Source: Desulfoglaeba alkanexedens ALDC
Lineage (GTDB): Bacteria > Desulfobacterota > Syntrophobacteria > Syntrophobacterales > DSM-9756
Assembly: GCF_005377625.1 (NCBI RefSeq)
Contig: NZ_CP040098.1
Span: 2,903,279-2,967,278 of the forward strand
DNA length: 64,000 nucleotides
Reading direction: 5' to 3'
Within the stretch, counting starts at the first letter, position 1; each line of letters starts with the position of its first letter. The position numbers were made by a program, and so were the translations under genes. Positions 63,152-64,000 of this stretch are shown one piece after another. Below the pieces are notes generated by a model, which did no database searches, was not told where the DNA came from, and saw only the letters and a list, made by a program, of their open reading frames with translations.

Positions 63152-63721
63152 TCAATCCTCCGACCTTTTGGGGTGGAGCACCGCCTGCACCGGCTGGTCG
63201 GAAGTTCCCTCCACCACGCTTCGTTCCTCTTCCAGGTAGAGCGTGATGAGGCGCCCTTGGACAGTGTTCTTACCCTGCATCAGCCGCGGGTTTCCCGACA
63301 ACATGATTTTCTGTTCCTTCTGGAAGAACACCGCTTTCTCCGCTCGGGCGACCTTGTCCTCGCGGGTGATCGTCACCTCGCCTTCCACCTCGATGCGCTC
63401 CACCTCTTCCATCATCTGGTTTTCAGCAAGGTCGGCGCCTTCCTTTGCGTACACCGTGAGCCGCTTTCCCGTGATCACCAAGTCGTCCTGTTTGACCACC
63501 ACGTGGCCTTCGAATCGGATGGTATTGGAACGCTGGTCCACCACCATGCGATCGCTCGCCACATGGAGCGGCGACCCGCCGGCCAGGGCCTTGACTTCCG
63601 GCCCTTTGGGTGTTTCAGCGGCGGCCGCTGGATTCACCGAGCCGGTCTGAACGACGGCGGTCCAAAGAAGCCCGGCTGCGATCGCCGCAGCCCAGGTGAA
63701 AATCCTAGAATGTCGTTTCAT
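63152..63721 (-). CDS. lptA: LPS transport periplasmic protein LptA
   Basis: About 189 residues with a signal peptide (MKRHSRIFTWAAAIAAGLLW, then a cleavage region AAAAE) and an OstA/LptA beta-jellyroll repeat pattern: LHVASDRMVVDQRSNTIRFE, GHVVVKQDDLVITGKRL and GEVTITREDKVARAEKAVF. It bridges the periplasm carrying lipopolysaccharide. I chose the ATG at 63721, which follows GGGGACGCG; a longer start at 63736 is possible. Confidence 0.88.
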   Translation of the reverse strand: MKRHSRIFTWAAAIAAGLLWTAVVQTGSVNPAAAAETPKGPEVKALAGGSPLHVASDRMVVDQRSNTIRFEGHVVVKQDDLVITGKRLTVYAKEGADLAENQMMEEVERIEVEGEVTITREDKVARAEKAVFFQKEQKIMLSGNPRLMQGKNTVQGRLITLYLEEERSVVEGTSDQPVQAVLHPKRSED

Positions 63722-63756
63722 CGCGTCCCCAACCACCGTCCTGCCTTGGTTCTGTT

Positions 63757-64000
63757 CTACGGCCGCCGAAAGCTCACGCCGGTGAAAACCGCCTGGACCG
63801 ACCCTTCCATCACCGCCTGTTCCGCTGCAAGGAAGTAGGTCCAGCGGTTCCCCTCCAGCTCCATGTCCGGACCGGTTATCCGGGTGAAGGCCTCCGAATG
63901 GATGACGCCGTCTCCGTGGCGGTAGTGGGCGCTTTCCGTGACCAACTCGTAGCTCCGGTCACCCCGGGCCAGCCGGGCCCTCACGTCGCCCCAAAGGTCG
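63757..64000 (-). CDS. lptC: LPS export protein LptC (partial, 3' part)
   Basis: The open frame enters from beyond the window end and stops at 63757. The visible 80 residues (DLWGDVRARLARGDRSYELV, HYRHGDGVIHSEAFTRITGP, then YFLAAEQAVMEGSVQAVFTG) have the strand pattern of the LptC/OstA jellyroll C-terminal half. Its place just before lptA supports the call. The N-terminal membrane anchor is outside the window. Confidence 0.7.
   Translation of the reverse strand, partial: DLWGDVRARLARGDRSYELVTESAHYRHGDGVIHSEAFTRITGPDMELEGNRWTYFLAAEQAVMEGSVQAVFTGVSFRRP

Overview
The window looks like chromosomal DNA of an alkane-oxidising, sulfate-reducing deltaproteobacterium (Syntrophobacterales type). The evidence is two complete gene sets for a glycyl-radical alkylsuccinate synthase (fumarate addition to n-alkanes), beta-oxidation genes, sigma-54 promoters, and a Gram-negative lpt-rpoN-hpf-ptsN-rapZ block. 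From memory it resembles Desulfoglaeba alkanexedens. The species cannot be proven from sequence alone.

Layout. 1-527: no gene seen. 528-4130: a + strand group of a SlyD-like isomerase, a TPR protein, DUF4037, an epimerase and DUF4125. 4202-9654: acyl-CoA metabolism (carboxyltransferase, nitronate-monooxygenase-like flavoprotein, three enoyl-CoA hydratase family proteins). 9664-10217: a decayed transposable element. 10327-22603: a three-gene defence-type operon related to DISARM (DEXH helicase/DUF1998 protein with a nuclease-like tail, SNF2 helicase, Eco57I-class N6-adenine methylase). 22604-23500: a repeat-rich junction with a broken enoyl-CoA hydratase copy. 23519-25273: DUF2147 and chemotaxis-receptor genes on the minus strand.

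25559-42852 is the core. A 5.4 kb module, assD-assC-assA-assB, occurs twice in direct orientation (26112-30403 and 31539-35856). Each copy is preceded by the same regulatory architecture: two 15-bp palindromes 22 bp apart, then a -24/-12 (sigma-54) promoter exactly 144 bases downstream. The second copy continues into two further small Cys-rich genes. One of these has an in-frame TGA followed by a SECIS-like hairpin and is a candidate selenoprotein. Then come two MoxR-ATPase/VWA pairs and an SCP2-like protein, probably activation or chaperone functions for the synthase. 42996-47743 adds two acyl-CoA dehydrogenases and an AMP-forming acyl-CoA ligase. Together these can activate an alkane, ligate CoA to the alkylsuccinate and feed beta-oxidation. 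The carbon-skeleton mutase is not in the window.

48060-64000 is housekeeping on the minus strand: tRNA-Leu(GAG), secG, tpiA, pgk, gap, a second atypical gap, a very large PPDK-like protein without the PEP-binding barrel, rimI, a mannose-type PTS IIA, rapZ, ptsN, hpf, rpoN, lptB, lptA and the 3' part of lptC. A MITE-like element with an apparent 8-bp target duplication lies between the tRNA and secG. All assignments come from reading the sequence; no database search was run.
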